From positions 62,001 to 126,000 of the forward strand of contig CAVRBW010000024.1 in the NCBI GenBank assembly GCA_963719325.1: DNA of 64,000 nucleotides, read 5' to 3'. The position numbers were made by a program, and so were the translations under genes. Below, piece by piece: positions 24,055 through 32,992 of the stretch (positions within the stretch are counted from its first letter, which is position 1; every line of letters begins with the position of its first letter). The stretch comes from DATBLE01 sp963719325. Its GTDB lineage: Bacteria; Actinomycetota; Thermoleophilia; Gaiellales; Gaiellaceae. The notes under the pieces are model-generated. The model saw nothing but the letters and a program-made list of their open reading frames with translations. It was not told the DNA's origin and searched no databases.

Positions 24055-25404
24055 CTACCCCGACGGCTCGAACGGCGCAGGGGCCGTGGTAACGGCTGGA
24101 GTGCTTGTGTCCACGGTTGCCGTCGGCGTGGTTGCCGTTGGCATCGTGTCGGTTTGGAACGTCTCGGTCGTCGACGTCGGGAGCGACACCGTCGACGTGG
24201 GGGGCGTCGGAGGTGGCATCGCCGCGGTCGTCACAGGCCGGGTCGCTGTCGGCGGCGTCGTCGTCGGTGGTGCCGTTGTCGGCGGTGCGGGCGTGGTCGG
24301 AAAGCCGGGTACGCCCGCCGTCGCGGCGCTGGTCGACGGGAGGCGGGTGGTTTGCTCGGTCTCTGTCTGGGGTGCCGCCGTGGCCGGCGGCGGTGCGGGT
24401 GTAGCGGCGGTTGTCCGCGGGACCGACGCTGTCGGCCGCGTCGTCGAGGTCGGGGCGCCTGCGTTGCCACTCCGCAAGGTGAGTGCGACCGCGACGGCGG
24501 CGCCCGCGGCAGCCAGAATTGCGGCACCGAGCACGACCAGAGCCGTCCGGCGCCGCTTGGGCGCGGGCTGGAGGATCTGGGTCGCCGCTGTCTCGGCAGC
24601 CGGGTGGCGTACGACGTCCGCGAGCTCGGCGAGAAGCGCACCACCGTTGGGAGGCCGGTCGAACGGGCTCTTCGCCAGCGCTGCGGCTGCGATGCTTTCC
24701 AGGGCCGCGGGGGCGTCCGGCCGCAGTGAGGTCACCGACGGAACCGGCCGGTCACGGTGCATCGCTGCAACTGTGAGCGCATCGTCTCCTTCGAACGGGA
24801 GCCGCCCGGTCAGCATTCGGAAGAGGATCACGCCGAAGGCGTAGACGTCGCTGGCCGCGGTGGCGGGCTCGCCGGCGGCCTGTTCCGGCGAGAGGTACGC
24901 CGCCGTCCCGAAGACCGTCCCCGTCTCCGTCAAGCCGCTGTCGTGTCCGACCTGGGCGATCCCGAAGTCGGCGATCTTCGCCCGGCCCTGGGCGTCGAAC
25001 AGGATGTTCTGCGGCTTCAGGTCCCGATGGACGACGCCGCGCTCGTGAGCGTGCGCGAGCCCGGACGCGACCTCGGCGGCGACGTGGGCCGTGACGTCGT
25101 CTGGAAGCGGCCGACCGGGCGCCAGCCGCTCCTCGAGCGAGCCGCCCGGCAAGTACTCGAGGACGATGAAGGGCCGGCCGCTTGTCTCCCCGTACGAGTA
25201 GAGGGTGCAGATGCTCGGATGTGCGAGCGCCGCCACCGCGCGCGCCTCGCGTTGGAAGCGGGCTGGATCGGCGCGCGCGCCGAGGAGCTTGACCGCGACC
25301 TCACGGTCGAGGTCCAGGTCGGTTGCCGCCCACACCTCCGACATGCCCCCGCCGCCGAGCCGTCGCTCGAGCCGGTACCGGCCGGCGATGACCTCGTCTG
25401 CCAC
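24055..25404 (-). CDS. Membrane Ser/Thr protein kinase (PknB-like)
   Basis: 449-residue receptor-type kinase. The kinase domain (about 1–265) has GGGGMSEVW, the ATP Lys in VAVKLLG, HRDLKPQN, ADFGIAQ (DFG) and AYLSPEQAAGEPA. One transmembrane helix (about 287–307, TALVVLGAAILAAAGAAVAV) is followed by an extracellular tail of about 140 residues made almost only of Thr, Pro, Ala and Ser. There are no PASTA domains, so the sensing mode is unclear. It is divergent from moeA, 11 bp away. Confidence 0.93.
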   Translation of the reverse strand: MADEVIAGRYRLERRLGGGGMSEVWAATDLDLDREVAVKLLGARADPARFQREARAVAALAHPSICTLYSYGETSGRPFIVLEYLPGGSLEERLAPGRPLPDDVTAHVAAEVASGLAHAHERGVVHRDLKPQNILFDAQGRAKIADFGIAQVGHDSGLTETGTVFGTAAYLSPEQAAGEPATAASDVYAFGVILFRMLTGRLPFEGDDALTVAAMHRDRPVPSVTSLRPDAPAALESIAAAALAKSPFDRPPNGGALLAELADVVRHPAAETAATQILQPAPKRRRTALVVLGAAILAAAGAAVAVALTLRSGNAGAPTSTTRPTASVPRTTAATPAPPPATAAPQTETEQTTRLPSTSAATAGVPGFPTTPAPPTTAPPTTTPPTATRPVTTAAMPPPTPPTSTVSLPTSTTETFQTDTMPTATTPTATVDTSTPAVTTAPAPFEPSG

Positions 25405-25415
25405 CGGGGTAGCGT

Positions 25416-26615
25416 ATGTCGCCTGTGACCGAGCTCATCTCCATGCAGGAGGCGCAGGCCCTCGTCCTCGCCCACGCTCTGCCGCTTGCGCCGGAGACGC
25501 TTCCGCTCGAGGCGGCAGCCGCACGCGTGCTCGCCGAGCCGGCGCGTTCCGTGATCGACTTGCCGCCGTTCAGGAGCTCGGCGATGGACGGCTACGCGGT
25601 GCGCTCGGCCGACACTCCCGGAACCCTCCCGGTCGCCTTCCGAATCGCCGCAGGATCCCCGTCTTCGCGACCGCTCGGTCCCGGAGAGACGATGGCGATC
25701 GCCACCGGCGGTGTCGTGCCGGACGGCGCCGACGCAGTGGTGCCGCACGAGCGTGTTGTCGTGAGAGGCAACACGGTCGAGTTCCCGGATCGCGTTGTCG
25801 CGCAAGCCAACGTGCGCCACCCAGGCCGCGACGTGGCCGCCGGACAGGTGGTTGTCGAGGCTGGCACGACCCTGACACCTGCCCGTGTCGGCGCCCTTGC
25901 TGCGGCCGGCGTCGCCCAGGTCGTCTGCGCCCGGCGGCCGCGCGCGGCGGTTCTGACGACGGGCTCCGAGCTACGTCCACCGGGGGCCGTGCTTCGTCCG
26001 GGCGAGATCTACGAGGCCAACGGCGTGATGTTGGCAGCGCAGCTCACCGCGGCCGGTGCCGACGTCACTCGGCTGCCGGCTGTCGCTGACGACGAGGCGG
26101 CGCACCGCGCGGCGCTCGGGACCGCTCTCGCATTCGACGTGGTGGTGACTTCCGGTGGTGTTTCCGTCGGGCCCCACGACCTCGTGCGCAAGGTCGAGGC
26201 CGAACTGGGCGTGGAGGAGGTGTTCTGGCGGGTCGCTGTGCGCCCGGGTAAGCCCGTCGCGTTCGGCGTGCGCGGGTCGACGCTCGTATTCGGCTTGCCC
26301 GGCAACCCCGTCTCGTCGCTCGTCGCCTGCGAGCTCTTCGTCAAGCCGGCGCTGCGGGCTCTCCAGGGCGCTGCCGATCCGGGACCGAGATTTGGAGTCG
26401 GACGACTCGGCGAGCCCGTTGCCCGAAATGCGGGGCGTGACGATCTGGTGCGTGCCCGGTCGGAGCCAGGTGAGGACGGAGTCGTCCTACGGCCGGTGAC
26501 GGGGCAGGAGTCGCACATGATCGTCAGGGCTGCCGATGCGAATGCGCTGGTCCTCGTGCCGCGGGGCGAGGAAGAGCTTGGCGCCGGAACGGTGGTGGAG
26601 TACCTCCCGATCTGA
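25416..26615 (+). CDS. moeA: Molybdopterin molybdenumtransferase MoeA
   Basis: Catalyses molybdate insertion into adenylylated molybdopterin. The 399 residues cover all MoeA domains: RSSAMDGYAVRSAD near residue 50, MAIATGGVVPDGADAVVPHE, the MoaB-like domain with TTGSELRPPG and VTSGGVSVGPHDL, and LPGNPVSSLVACELFV, then the C-terminal β domain. moaC and mogA lie about 10 kb away in another cluster, so the pathway is split in this region. The ATG at 25416 is used; a GTG 12 nt later is possible. Confidence 0.95.
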   Translation: MSPVTELISMQEAQALVLAHALPLAPETLPLEAAAARVLAEPARSVIDLPPFRSSAMDGYAVRSADTPGTLPVAFRIAAGSPSSRPLGPGETMAIATGGVVPDGADAVVPHERVVVRGNTVEFPDRVVAQANVRHPGRDVAAGQVVVEAGTTLTPARVGALAAAGVAQVVCARRPRAAVLTTGSELRPPGAVLRPGEIYEANGVMLAAQLTAAGADVTRLPAVADDEAAHRAALGTALAFDVVVTSGGVSVGPHDLVRKVEAELGVEEVFWRVAVRPGKPVAFGVRGSTLVFGLPGNPVSSLVACELFVKPALRALQGAADPGPRFGVGRLGEPVARNAGRDDLVRARSEPGEDGVVLRPVTGQESHMIVRAADANALVLVPRGEEELGAGTVVEYLPI

Positions 26616-26631
26616 GTGGCGGATCGCTCAG
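26612..26631. terminator. Hairpin between convergent moeA and M28-like gene
   Basis: CTGAGTG (26612–26618) and CGCTCAG (26625–26631) form a 7-bp stem with one G·T pair and a 6-nt loop, overlapping the stop codons of both convergent genes. No T-run is present. A bidirectional terminator is likely from position, but the stem is short. Confidence 0.35.
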
Positions 26632-28397
26632 AGCTCGGCTGCGTGCGGCCGCTCGGAGACGCGCCTGCGTGCCCGAACGGTCAAGACCAGCGCGCGGACG
26701 GTGTTACGAATCGGTCCGCGCGGCGGTCGCTCGGCGGCACTCGGGTAGGGGGCATAGCGTCCGGCGGCGATCGCCGCCAGCTGAGCCGCACCGGCAAGCC
26801 AGGCAAGCACCAGGAAGTAGGACAGGCGGGGGACGTAGTCGATCGCCACGAGCTCGGCCAGGTACCAGGGCGCGTCGAAGCCCAGTCCGAAACGAAACAT
26901 GAACGAGCCGAGAAGGATGAAGGGGCCGATCAGGCCTGCGACCACGAGCGCAAGTCGGGCGGCTGCTCCTCGGTCGCGTGCCTGCGGGAGCCACAGCCAG
27001 ATGTGAAGCGAGGGAAGCACGAAGATCAGCGCGAATGGGTTGGTGGCCACCACGAAGAGCGCGACGAGGCCGAGCGCGAGCATCGAGGCGGTGTGGCCGG
27101 CCAGCTCCTCCTCTGCGGTCGACGATCGCCGAGGAACGAGCCGCGCCCGGGCAACGAGCCAGGCCGGCAGGGCGAGCAGTGCGAGCACGAACAGGCCCGG
27201 CACCGGCCAGTTGCCGGCCGCGGCCGTCTCCGGGGAGAGCGGCCGCGTCGCGCCGCCGGGCCAGAGCCCGATCAGAGCGAGGAAGAGGAAGACGGCGCCG
27301 GTCCAGAGCCAGAATCCGAGTCTGCTGCGATAGGCACGGAAGGCCGGTGCGACCGGGATTCGCCTTCTGCGACACCGCGCGAAGAGGTCCACGGCGGCGA
27401 CGGCGAACGGCAGCAGCATCGCGACCAGGGCGAACTGGATTGCCCAGCCACGAACCAATCGCTGTCCCAGGTAGACGTAGCTCTTGGTCCCGCGTGCCAG
27501 CTCGAGTCCCTCGTCGAGCGATCCGACGACACCCTGGGCCGCTCGGCCGATCTCTGCCAGGCTGTTGGGGTCGAGGCGTTGCGGAGTGTCTCCGAAGGAG
27601 GCCGGAGGCCGGTCGCCTGCGGTCGTGAGCGTGACGGCGGGGATGCCGCGGCCGACGAAGGGCGCCTGTTCGTACAGGCTGAAGGGGAAGCCGAGGTCGA
27701 TGAGCTGGCCGAGCGCGCTGGTGCGACCGGGCCCTGATCCGCCTTGCTCCGTCAGTCGTGCTGCGGCGGTCTCGACGAGAGGAGCCGCGGGGGACCGCGC
27801 CTGATCGCCCGCGATCTCCAGCCGGGCCGGCCCGTGCCCGCCGATCGAGTCGAGATTGAGGACCGCGACGACGTTGCTTCGGTAGGGCGACCGGGTGACG
27901 AAATGGTCAGCCCCGATGCCCCCGAAGGCGCCGCCGTCGGTGGAGAGGAAGAGGATCGTGTGCTCCGGTCCCGCCTGCTCGGCGGCGGTCACGGGTGGGG
28001 CGTAGATCCGGGCCAGCTCGAGCAGTGCGGCGGTGCCCGAGGCGTTGTCGTTCGCGCCGGCTCCGAGTCCGGAGTCGTCGCGGTGAGCCATCACGACGAT
28101 GATGTCCGTCGATCGCCCCTTGACGACGAAGCCGAGATTTCGGAGCGGTACCCGGCCGCGGCCGGGAATGGTGGCCTCGAACGTGTCCGTGAAGGCGTCG
28201 ACGTGGACGTTCGCGTTCGGGCGGAAGCCGAAGAACCGCATCTTGTCGGTCAGCCAGTCCGCCGCTCCGGTTGCGCCCGACGTCCCCGGGGCGCGATTCG
28301 GATGGAGGCGCGAGAGCTCCTGCGCGAGGGAGAGCGCGGAGTCGCCGTCGAACGTCGGCGGCAGGCTTGGCGGCGGGAGCGCGGCGGGGCCCTGCAC
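26628..28397 (-). CDS. M28-like peptidase/membrane fusion protein, probably lacking catalytic Glu
   Basis: 589 residues from GTG 28397. The N-terminal M28 domain (about 15–300) shows AHRDDSGLGAGANDNASG and NLDSIGGHG. Where M28 enzymes have the catalytic/zinc Glu-Glu pair (DGEE…), this reads STDGGAFGGIGADHF, so both appear replaced. The C-terminal half has about eight transmembrane segments. The reading frame continues upstream of 28397 with YRGTWLLVGLPLLIAAFSV, a likely membrane anchor, but without ATG, GTG or TTG, so the true start may lie near 28450–28490. Confidence 0.8.
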   Translation of the reverse strand: MQGPAALPPPSLPPTFDGDSALSLAQELSRLHPNRAPGTSGATGAADWLTDKMRFFGFRPNANVHVDAFTDTFEATIPGRGRVPLRNLGFVVKGRSTDIIVVMAHRDDSGLGAGANDNASGTAALLELARIYAPPVTAAEQAGPEHTILFLSTDGGAFGGIGADHFVTRSPYRSNVVAVLNLDSIGGHGPARLEIAGDQARSPAAPLVETAAARLTEQGGSGPGRTSALGQLIDLGFPFSLYEQAPFVGRGIPAVTLTTAGDRPPASFGDTPQRLDPNSLAEIGRAAQGVVGSLDEGLELARGTKSYVYLGQRLVRGWAIQFALVAMLLPFAVAAVDLFARCRRRRIPVAPAFRAYRSRLGFWLWTGAVFLFLALIGLWPGGATRPLSPETAAAGNWPVPGLFVLALLALPAWLVARARLVPRRSSTAEEELAGHTASMLALGLVALFVVATNPFALIFVLPSLHIWLWLPQARDRGAAARLALVVAGLIGPFILLGSFMFRFGLGFDAPWYLAELVAIDYVPRLSYFLVLAWLAGAAQLAAIAAGRYAPYPSAAERPPRGPIRNTVRALVLTVRARRRVSERPHAAEL

Positions 28398-28534
28398 GCT
28401 GAAGGCGGCAATGAGCAGAGGTAGCCCGACGAGCAGCCACGTGCCGCGGTACAGACGACTGTTGACCGGGCGCTCGGGGCTGCCACGCCGCCGCCGCCGG
28501 CGGATAGGTGGCGCTGGGGTCGCGATGGCCGGGC

Positions 28535-28540
28535 TATAGT
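28535..28540 (+). promoter_or_regulatory. Candidate −10 element for the two-component operon
   Basis: TATAGT lies 25 nt upstream of the response-regulator ATG in a GC-rich context and is a good −10 hexamer. A matching −35 at 16–18 bp is not evident, so an activator may be needed or the −35 is degenerate. The site lies in the upstream extension of the divergent M28-like gene. Confidence 0.45.
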
Positions 28541-28565
28541 ACGCCCGCCCCTCGGTCGGCTTGTG

Positions 28566-29264
28566 ATGCCGGATTCAGCCACCATCTTGCTCGTCGACGA
28601 CGAGGAGTCGATCCAGAAGCTGTTGACGTACCCGCTCGAGCGCGACGGGTATCGGGTCGTACAGGCACGCGACGGCGAGGAGGCGCTCGAGCGGTTCCTG
28701 GCCGAGCAGATCGACCTCGTCGTCCTCGACGTGATGCTTCCCAAGCTCGACGGGCTGGAGGTTTGCAAACGGCTTCGAGCGAGGAGTGCGGTCCCGATCG
28801 TGATGCTGACCGCACGCGGCGACGAGCTCGACAAGGTTCTCGGTCTCGAGCTCGGCGCGGACGACTACATCACGAAGCCGTTCTCGATTCGCGAGTTCCG
28901 AAGCCGCATTCGTGCGTTGCTGCGGCGCGCGCTCGCTCCGCGGTACGAACCAAAGGACGCAGAGGCGATCGAGGACGACGGTCTCCGCATCGATCCCGCC
29001 CGCCGTGCGGTGGAGGTGGACGGGAGGCCCGTTCAACTCACCTACGTCGAGTTCGAGCTACTCCGGATCCTTGCGCAGCGCCCCGGCCGGGTGTTTTCGC
29101 GGCAGGCGCTTCTCGAAGCGCTGTGGGGCAGCGCCGAATACCGTGAACCGCGCACGATCGACGTCCACGTACGCCACCTGCGCGAGAAGCTCGAACCCAA
29201 CCCCCGCCAGCCGCGCCTGATTCTCACCGTCCGCGGCGCCGGCTACCGCTTCAGAGAACGATGA
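28566..29264 (+). CDS. OmpR/PhoB-family response regulator
   Basis: 232 residues. The receiver domain (about 5–120) has the acidic pair in LLVDDEES, the phospho-acceptor in LVVLDVMLPKLDG, the switch Thr in VMLTARGDELD and Lys in DYITKPFS. The winged-helix domain (about 135–230) has LTYVEFELLRILAQRPGRVFS and RTIDVHVRHLREKLEPN, ending VRGAGYRFRER. Start ATG 28566 (GTG 28563 adjoining). The stop overlaps the histidine-kinase ATG by 4 nt, so it forms a pair with that kinase. Confidence 0.93.
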   Translation: MPDSATILLVDDEESIQKLLTYPLERDGYRVVQARDGEEALERFLAEQIDLVVLDVMLPKLDGLEVCKRLRARSAVPIVMLTARGDELDKVLGLELGADDYITKPFSIREFRSRIRALLRRALAPRYEPKDAEAIEDDGLRIDPARRAVEVDGRPVQLTYVEFELLRILAQRPGRVFSRQALLEALWGSAEYREPRTIDVHVRHLREKLEPNPRQPRLILTVRGAGYRFRER

Positions 29265-30674
29265 GCCGTCTCAGCGGAGTCGGCGCGCGCCTCGGCCTGG
29301 CGCTGTTCGTCGTGCTGGCCGGTGCGCTCGCTCTCGTTTACGCGATCGTCGTGCCGTCGCTCGAGAGCAGGCTCGTGAGCGCGCGCGTCGATGAGGTCGA
29401 GCTTGCCGCGGCGGGCATCGCTCGCGAGCTGCCGGCAAACCGGGCCGAATGGCCGGACTTCCTCGAGAGCGCGTCCACCAGTGCGAACGCACGGGTCGTC
29501 GTGTTCGACTACGCCGGACCCCCGTCGGCGCTCCTCGTCGTGGGGGACTCCCACGGGGCGAGCTCCAGCGACGTCGGGGACGATCGGATCGCGCTTCGAG
29601 CCGCGGTCTCCCTGAAAGCGACGAGCGGAACGGCCAGGCATTCGGGCGAGCGGTATGCCGAGGCTGCGAGCCCTGTTGCGGGAACCGACGGTGTCGTACT
29701 CGTCCAGTCGCCCTTGCACGACGCGCTGACCACCGTTCGGCTCACCCGGAACAGGCTGCTCCTCGCCGGCTGGCTCGCCCTGGTCGCAGCTCTCGCGGTC
29801 GGCTATCTCGGAGCATGGCTGTTCGCGCGGCGCCTGCGGAAGCTGGAGACCGCGGCCGATCGGATCGCCGCCGGGAGGTTCGACGAGCCGGTGAGGGATA
29901 CGGGAGCCGACGAGGTCGGGCAGCTGGCCCGAACTTTCGACCGGATGCGGGTGCGGTTGGCGACGCTCGACCACGCTCGGCGGGAGTTCGTCGCCAACGC
30001 CTCACACGAGCTGCGCACCCCGCTCTTTGCGCTCGGCGGCTTCCTCGAGCTGCTGAGCGACGAGGAGCTGGACGAGAGAACCCGCCGGGACTTCCTGGCG
30101 ACGATGCGGGAGCAGGTCGACCGGCTCGCGAAGCTCGCGACCGAGCTCCTCGACTTGTCTCGCGTGGACGCGGGCCAGCTTCGCGTCGAGAGTGAAGCGC
30201 TCGAGCTCGGCGCGGTGGTGGAGGCGGTCGTGGACGAGTTCGGCGCGCTCGCGCATGCGGGCGGCCGGTCGCTCGAAGCGTCCTTCGGGAACGGATCGCC
30301 GGTGATGGGCGATCCGCAGCGTGTTCTTCAGATCGCTCGCGTGCTGGTCGAGAACGCGCTCGTGCACACGCCGCCCGGCACGCAGGTGCGCGTACGTGCC
30401 GACCGCGGGGACGCTCGCCGTCGAGGACGACGGGCCGGGGATCGGGGCCGACGACGCGCAAAGGGTCTTCGAACGCTTCTATCGCGCGGAGGGCAGGGTT
30501 GCCTCGGGGAGCGGGTTGGGCCTCGCGATCGCGAGCGAGCTGGCCGAGGCGATGGGCGGGTCGCTCGAGCTCGAGTCGGGGCCTCGCCGAACCGTGTTCA
30601 CGCTGTCCTTGCCCGCTGCTGCTCGGTCGAAGGAAGGCGCGGCGGACGCCGATCTTTTCCCGGGAAAACGCTAG
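29261..30674 (+). CDS. Sensor histidine kinase, frameshifted
   Basis: Partner of the upstream regulator. Two transmembrane segments (about 8–28 and 165–187) flank an extracytoplasmic domain. They are followed by HAMP, a dimerisation domain with the phospho-His in FVANASHELRTPLFALGGF, and the start of the ATPase domain (RVLVENALVHTPPGTQ). The frame then breaks. The rest of the ATPase domain (TLAVEDDGPGIG…SGSGLGLAIASELAEAMGG) continues in another frame from about 30411 to 30674. Dropping one G from the GGGG run at 30407–30410 restores an intact kinase of about 470 residues. Confidence 0.82.
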
Positions 30675-31012
30675 ATCGGAAGCGACTCGACCGGAAAATG
30701 GATGCCGGTGAGCTCGTGCGCGCGTTCGAGGCGGCGATCCGACAGCCACGGGGCAAGCATCTGCATCACGTCGAGAGCGTCTTCTGCTGAAGCCGTCCAC
30801 ACCCAAAAAGGCTTGCGGCGGTGTCCATCACGCTCGGAGTTCGAGTACGGCCCGTACATGCGGCCGAGCCGGACGATCTCATGGAACCGCTGAACCACGG
30901 ACTCGTCCGTGTTGTTGACCTTCAGGACGAACTGGCGACCTACCTGGGTCACGCAACCCTCTCCTTCGAACAAACCGGCGGCCCAAGCGATGTCTTCGCG
31001 ATGATCCGGCAT
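30671..31012 (-). CDS. Small free-standing LAGLIDADG-domain protein
   Basis: 113-residue protein with a single LAGLIDADG-like motif near the N-terminus (IAWAAGLFEGEGCVT) and a downstream αββ pattern with FWVWTASAEDALDVMQMLAPWL. It resembles the LAGLIDADG_3-type homing-endonuclease fold. It is not inside an intron or intein here: it sits alone between the histidine kinase (4-nt convergent overlap) and the HtrA-like gene. A single motif implies a homodimer, or a domesticated or remnant form. Activity is unknown. Confidence 0.75.
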   Translation of the reverse strand: MPDHREDIAWAAGLFEGEGCVTQVGRQFVLKVNNTDESVVQRFHEIVRLGRMYGPYSNSERDGHRRKPFWVWTASAEDALDVMQMLAPWLSDRRLERAHELTGIHFPVESLPI

Positions 31013-31068
31013 CTGTTGTCAAGATAGCAAACGATCCGGAGAGACAACACGCGAGTACAGTGAGAGAG

Positions 31069-32263
31069 ATGCGGCTTCGAGCGCTCGCCTCGATCACCCT
31101 GGCCTCCGCGCTCGTCGGAGGCATTGCGGTGCTCGTCGTCGCGTGGGCTGCCGGCTGGCTTCACGGTGAGCGGCGGACTGTCGTCTTCAAGGAGTCGACG
31201 CCTGCCGTTCAGACATCGAGAGCTCGACCGCAGATCGGTGGTGCGTTCGATCCGGCCCGCATCTACTCGCAGCGCTCGGCCGGCGTCGTGACCATCTACG
31301 CGGTATTCGGCTCCGGCGCGGGCGCCAACGCCTCTCAGGGCTCGGGGTTCGTGGTTTCGAGCGACGGACTGATCTTGACCAACTCGCACGTGATCAGCAC
31401 TGCCGGCGAGGGGAGCGGCGAGGCCGCGGGCGGCGACGGTGGTCTACGTCGAGTTCGGTGACCGTGACCGGGTGGCTGCGAAGGTGGTCGGCTGGGACGT
31501 CTTCGACGACGTCGGCGTGTTGCGGGTCGACCCGAAGGATCACCAGCTCGCTCCCGTTCCCCTCGGGCACTCCGACCGTGTCCGCGTCGGCGAGCCGGTC
31601 GCGGCGATCGGCAGTCCGTTCGGGAACGAGAACTCGCTCACCGTGGGCGTCGTCTCGGCAACGCATCGCTCGATCGACTCCCTCACCTCGGACTACACGC
31701 TGGCGGATGCGATTCAGGTCGACGCACCGATCAACCACGGAAACTCCGGCGGGCCGCTGTTCGACGGACAGGGCCAGGTAATCGGGATCAACGCGCAGAT
31801 CCGGAGCAACTCGGGCACGAACGAGGGCGTCGGCTTCGCCGTGCCGATCGACGCCGCGCGCCGCTCGATGGAGCAGCTGCTCGCGGTCGGGAAGGTCGAG
31901 TACGCCTACGTGGGAATCACGACCGAGGACCTGACGCCTGGGATTGCACGCCGCTTCGGCTACCCCGTCCGCCAGGGCGCCGTGGTCACGTCCGTCGCGA
32001 GCGGCAGTCCGGGCGCTCGAGCCGGCCTGCGCGGCGGGTTCGACCAGCGCGAGTTCAACGGTGAGACGTTCACCCACGGAGGCGATCTCGTCGTCGCGAT
32101 CGAGGGTCAGGCGGTGCGGAGCGCCAGCGACGTGGTTCGCATCGTCGCCCAGCGACTTCGCCCGGGACAAGCGGCCCGCTTCACCGTCTATCGCGACGGG
32201 AAGCGCCGACAGGTCGGGGTCGTCCTCGGCAGCCGTCCCCAGGATCAGGCCCAGGGTCCCTAG
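31069..32263 (+). CDS. HtrA/DegP-like membrane-anchored serine protease, frameshifted
   Basis: Trypsin-like protease with an N-terminal anchor (residues about 5–28), catalytic His in LILTNSHVIST, Asp in FDDVGVLRV, Ser in NHGNSGGPLFDGQG, and a C-terminal PDZ domain (YVGITTEDLTPGIARRFGY…GGDLVVAIEGQAV). The His lies in the first frame, which ends at 31461. The Asp, Ser and PDZ lie in a second frame from about 31433 onward. Removing one G from the GGG at 31428–31430 joins them as …EAAAATVVYVEFGDRD. ATG 31069 is taken, though GTG 31060 is possible. Confidence 0.85.
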
Positions 32264-32353
32264 TTAAAGAACTCGCCTGGCCGGAAATCACAGAGGAGAC
32301 GGGCTCGTCCGGCCGGTGAATCCGGTAGAAAGGAGCAGGTTCGTCTGACCGCG

Positions 32354-32812
32354 ATGACTACGTCCCCAGCATCCATCAGTTCGGGCGAACCTGCCGCAGA
32401 CGGCGGCCCGCGACGCGTGCGGCTCCGAATTCCCGCCCGCGCGGAGTACATCACGCTCGGGAGGCTTGCGCTGACGGGCCTCTCCCGGCTCCAGGAGCTC
32501 TCCGACGAGACGGTCGCCGACCTGAAGCTGGCGCTGACCGAAGCCTGCTCCAACTCCGTTCGCCATGCCTACCGCGACGGCCGCGAGGGGATCGTCGAGA
32601 TCGTCTACGACCTGCAGCCGGACCGGCTCGTGATCGAGGTCTCGGACGACGGGCCCGGATTCGACTACGTCGAGTCGGAAGGTGAGGATCGAGGCTTGAG
32701 CGAAGGTGGACTCGGGCTCGCGATCATCCGCTCCCTCTCGGACGAGTTCGAGCTCGGCGGGCGGCAACCCGAAGGCGGTTCGCGCCTGCGGTTCGTGAAG
32801 AACCTCGCATAG
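32354..32812 (+). CDS. Anti-sigma-factor-type ATP-binding protein (RsbW/SpoIIAB-like)
   Basis: 152-residue HATPase_c_2 protein. The GHKL ATP site is present: DLKLALTEACSNSVRHAYRD (N box), VSDDGPGFDY (G1) and GGLGLAIIRSLSDEFE (G2). Such proteins are usually anti-sigma kinases in partner-switching stress responses. No anti-anti-sigma factor or SigB-like gene is adjacent; the only sigma factor in the window is at 55.1 kb. The stop codon TAG is completed by the first bases of repeat R1 copy 1. Confidence 0.85.
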   Translation: MTTSPASISSGEPAADGGPRRVRLRIPARAEYITLGRLALTGLSRLQELSDETVADLKLALTEACSNSVRHAYRDGREGIVEIVYDLQPDRLVIEVSDDGPGFDYVESEGEDRGLSEGGLGLAIIRSLSDEFELGGRQPEGGSRLRFVKNLA

Positions 32813-32975
32813 ATGGCTGGCCGGCAATTCCTCGCCGCGCGGCTGGTGGCTGAGACGCGGCGCCGGCTGGCGCCGCCCGTCCTCACCCGTATTTCCGATA
32901 CGACCTCGGACGGGCGGCGTCCCCGGCTTGGTCTCAGCCGTCTCCGCATCGACGGGAATTACCGGCCAACCATCT
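32811..32975 (+). repeat. 165-bp inverted-repeat, multi-hairpin element R1, copy 1
   Basis: A 165-bp element ending in imperfect 21-bp inverted repeats (AGATGGCTGGCCGG… / …CCGGCCAACCATCT, 19 of 21 paired). Inside are nested stems: GGCTGAGAC (32848–32856) with GTCTCAGCC (32931–32939), GCGGCGCC-GGCT-GGCGCCGC (32857–32876), CCGTCC (32877–32882) with GGACGG (32908–32913), and CGTAT-TTCCG-ATACG (32888–32902). It has no coding potential of its own. It lies between the anti-sigma gene, whose stop it overlaps, and treT, which starts 18 bp later. Confidence 0.85.
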
Positions 32976-32992
32976 GAGGCCACACCGGACTC

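Noticed and set aside
26616..27737. Long plus-strand frame antisense to the M28-like gene
   Set aside because: Composition is that of a shadow frame and the minus-strand product has clear domains.
30321..31461. Programmed ribosomal frameshifting in the broken genes
   Set aside because: No common slippery sequence and no nearby in-frame stop were seen at the five sites; the zero frames continue for many codons.
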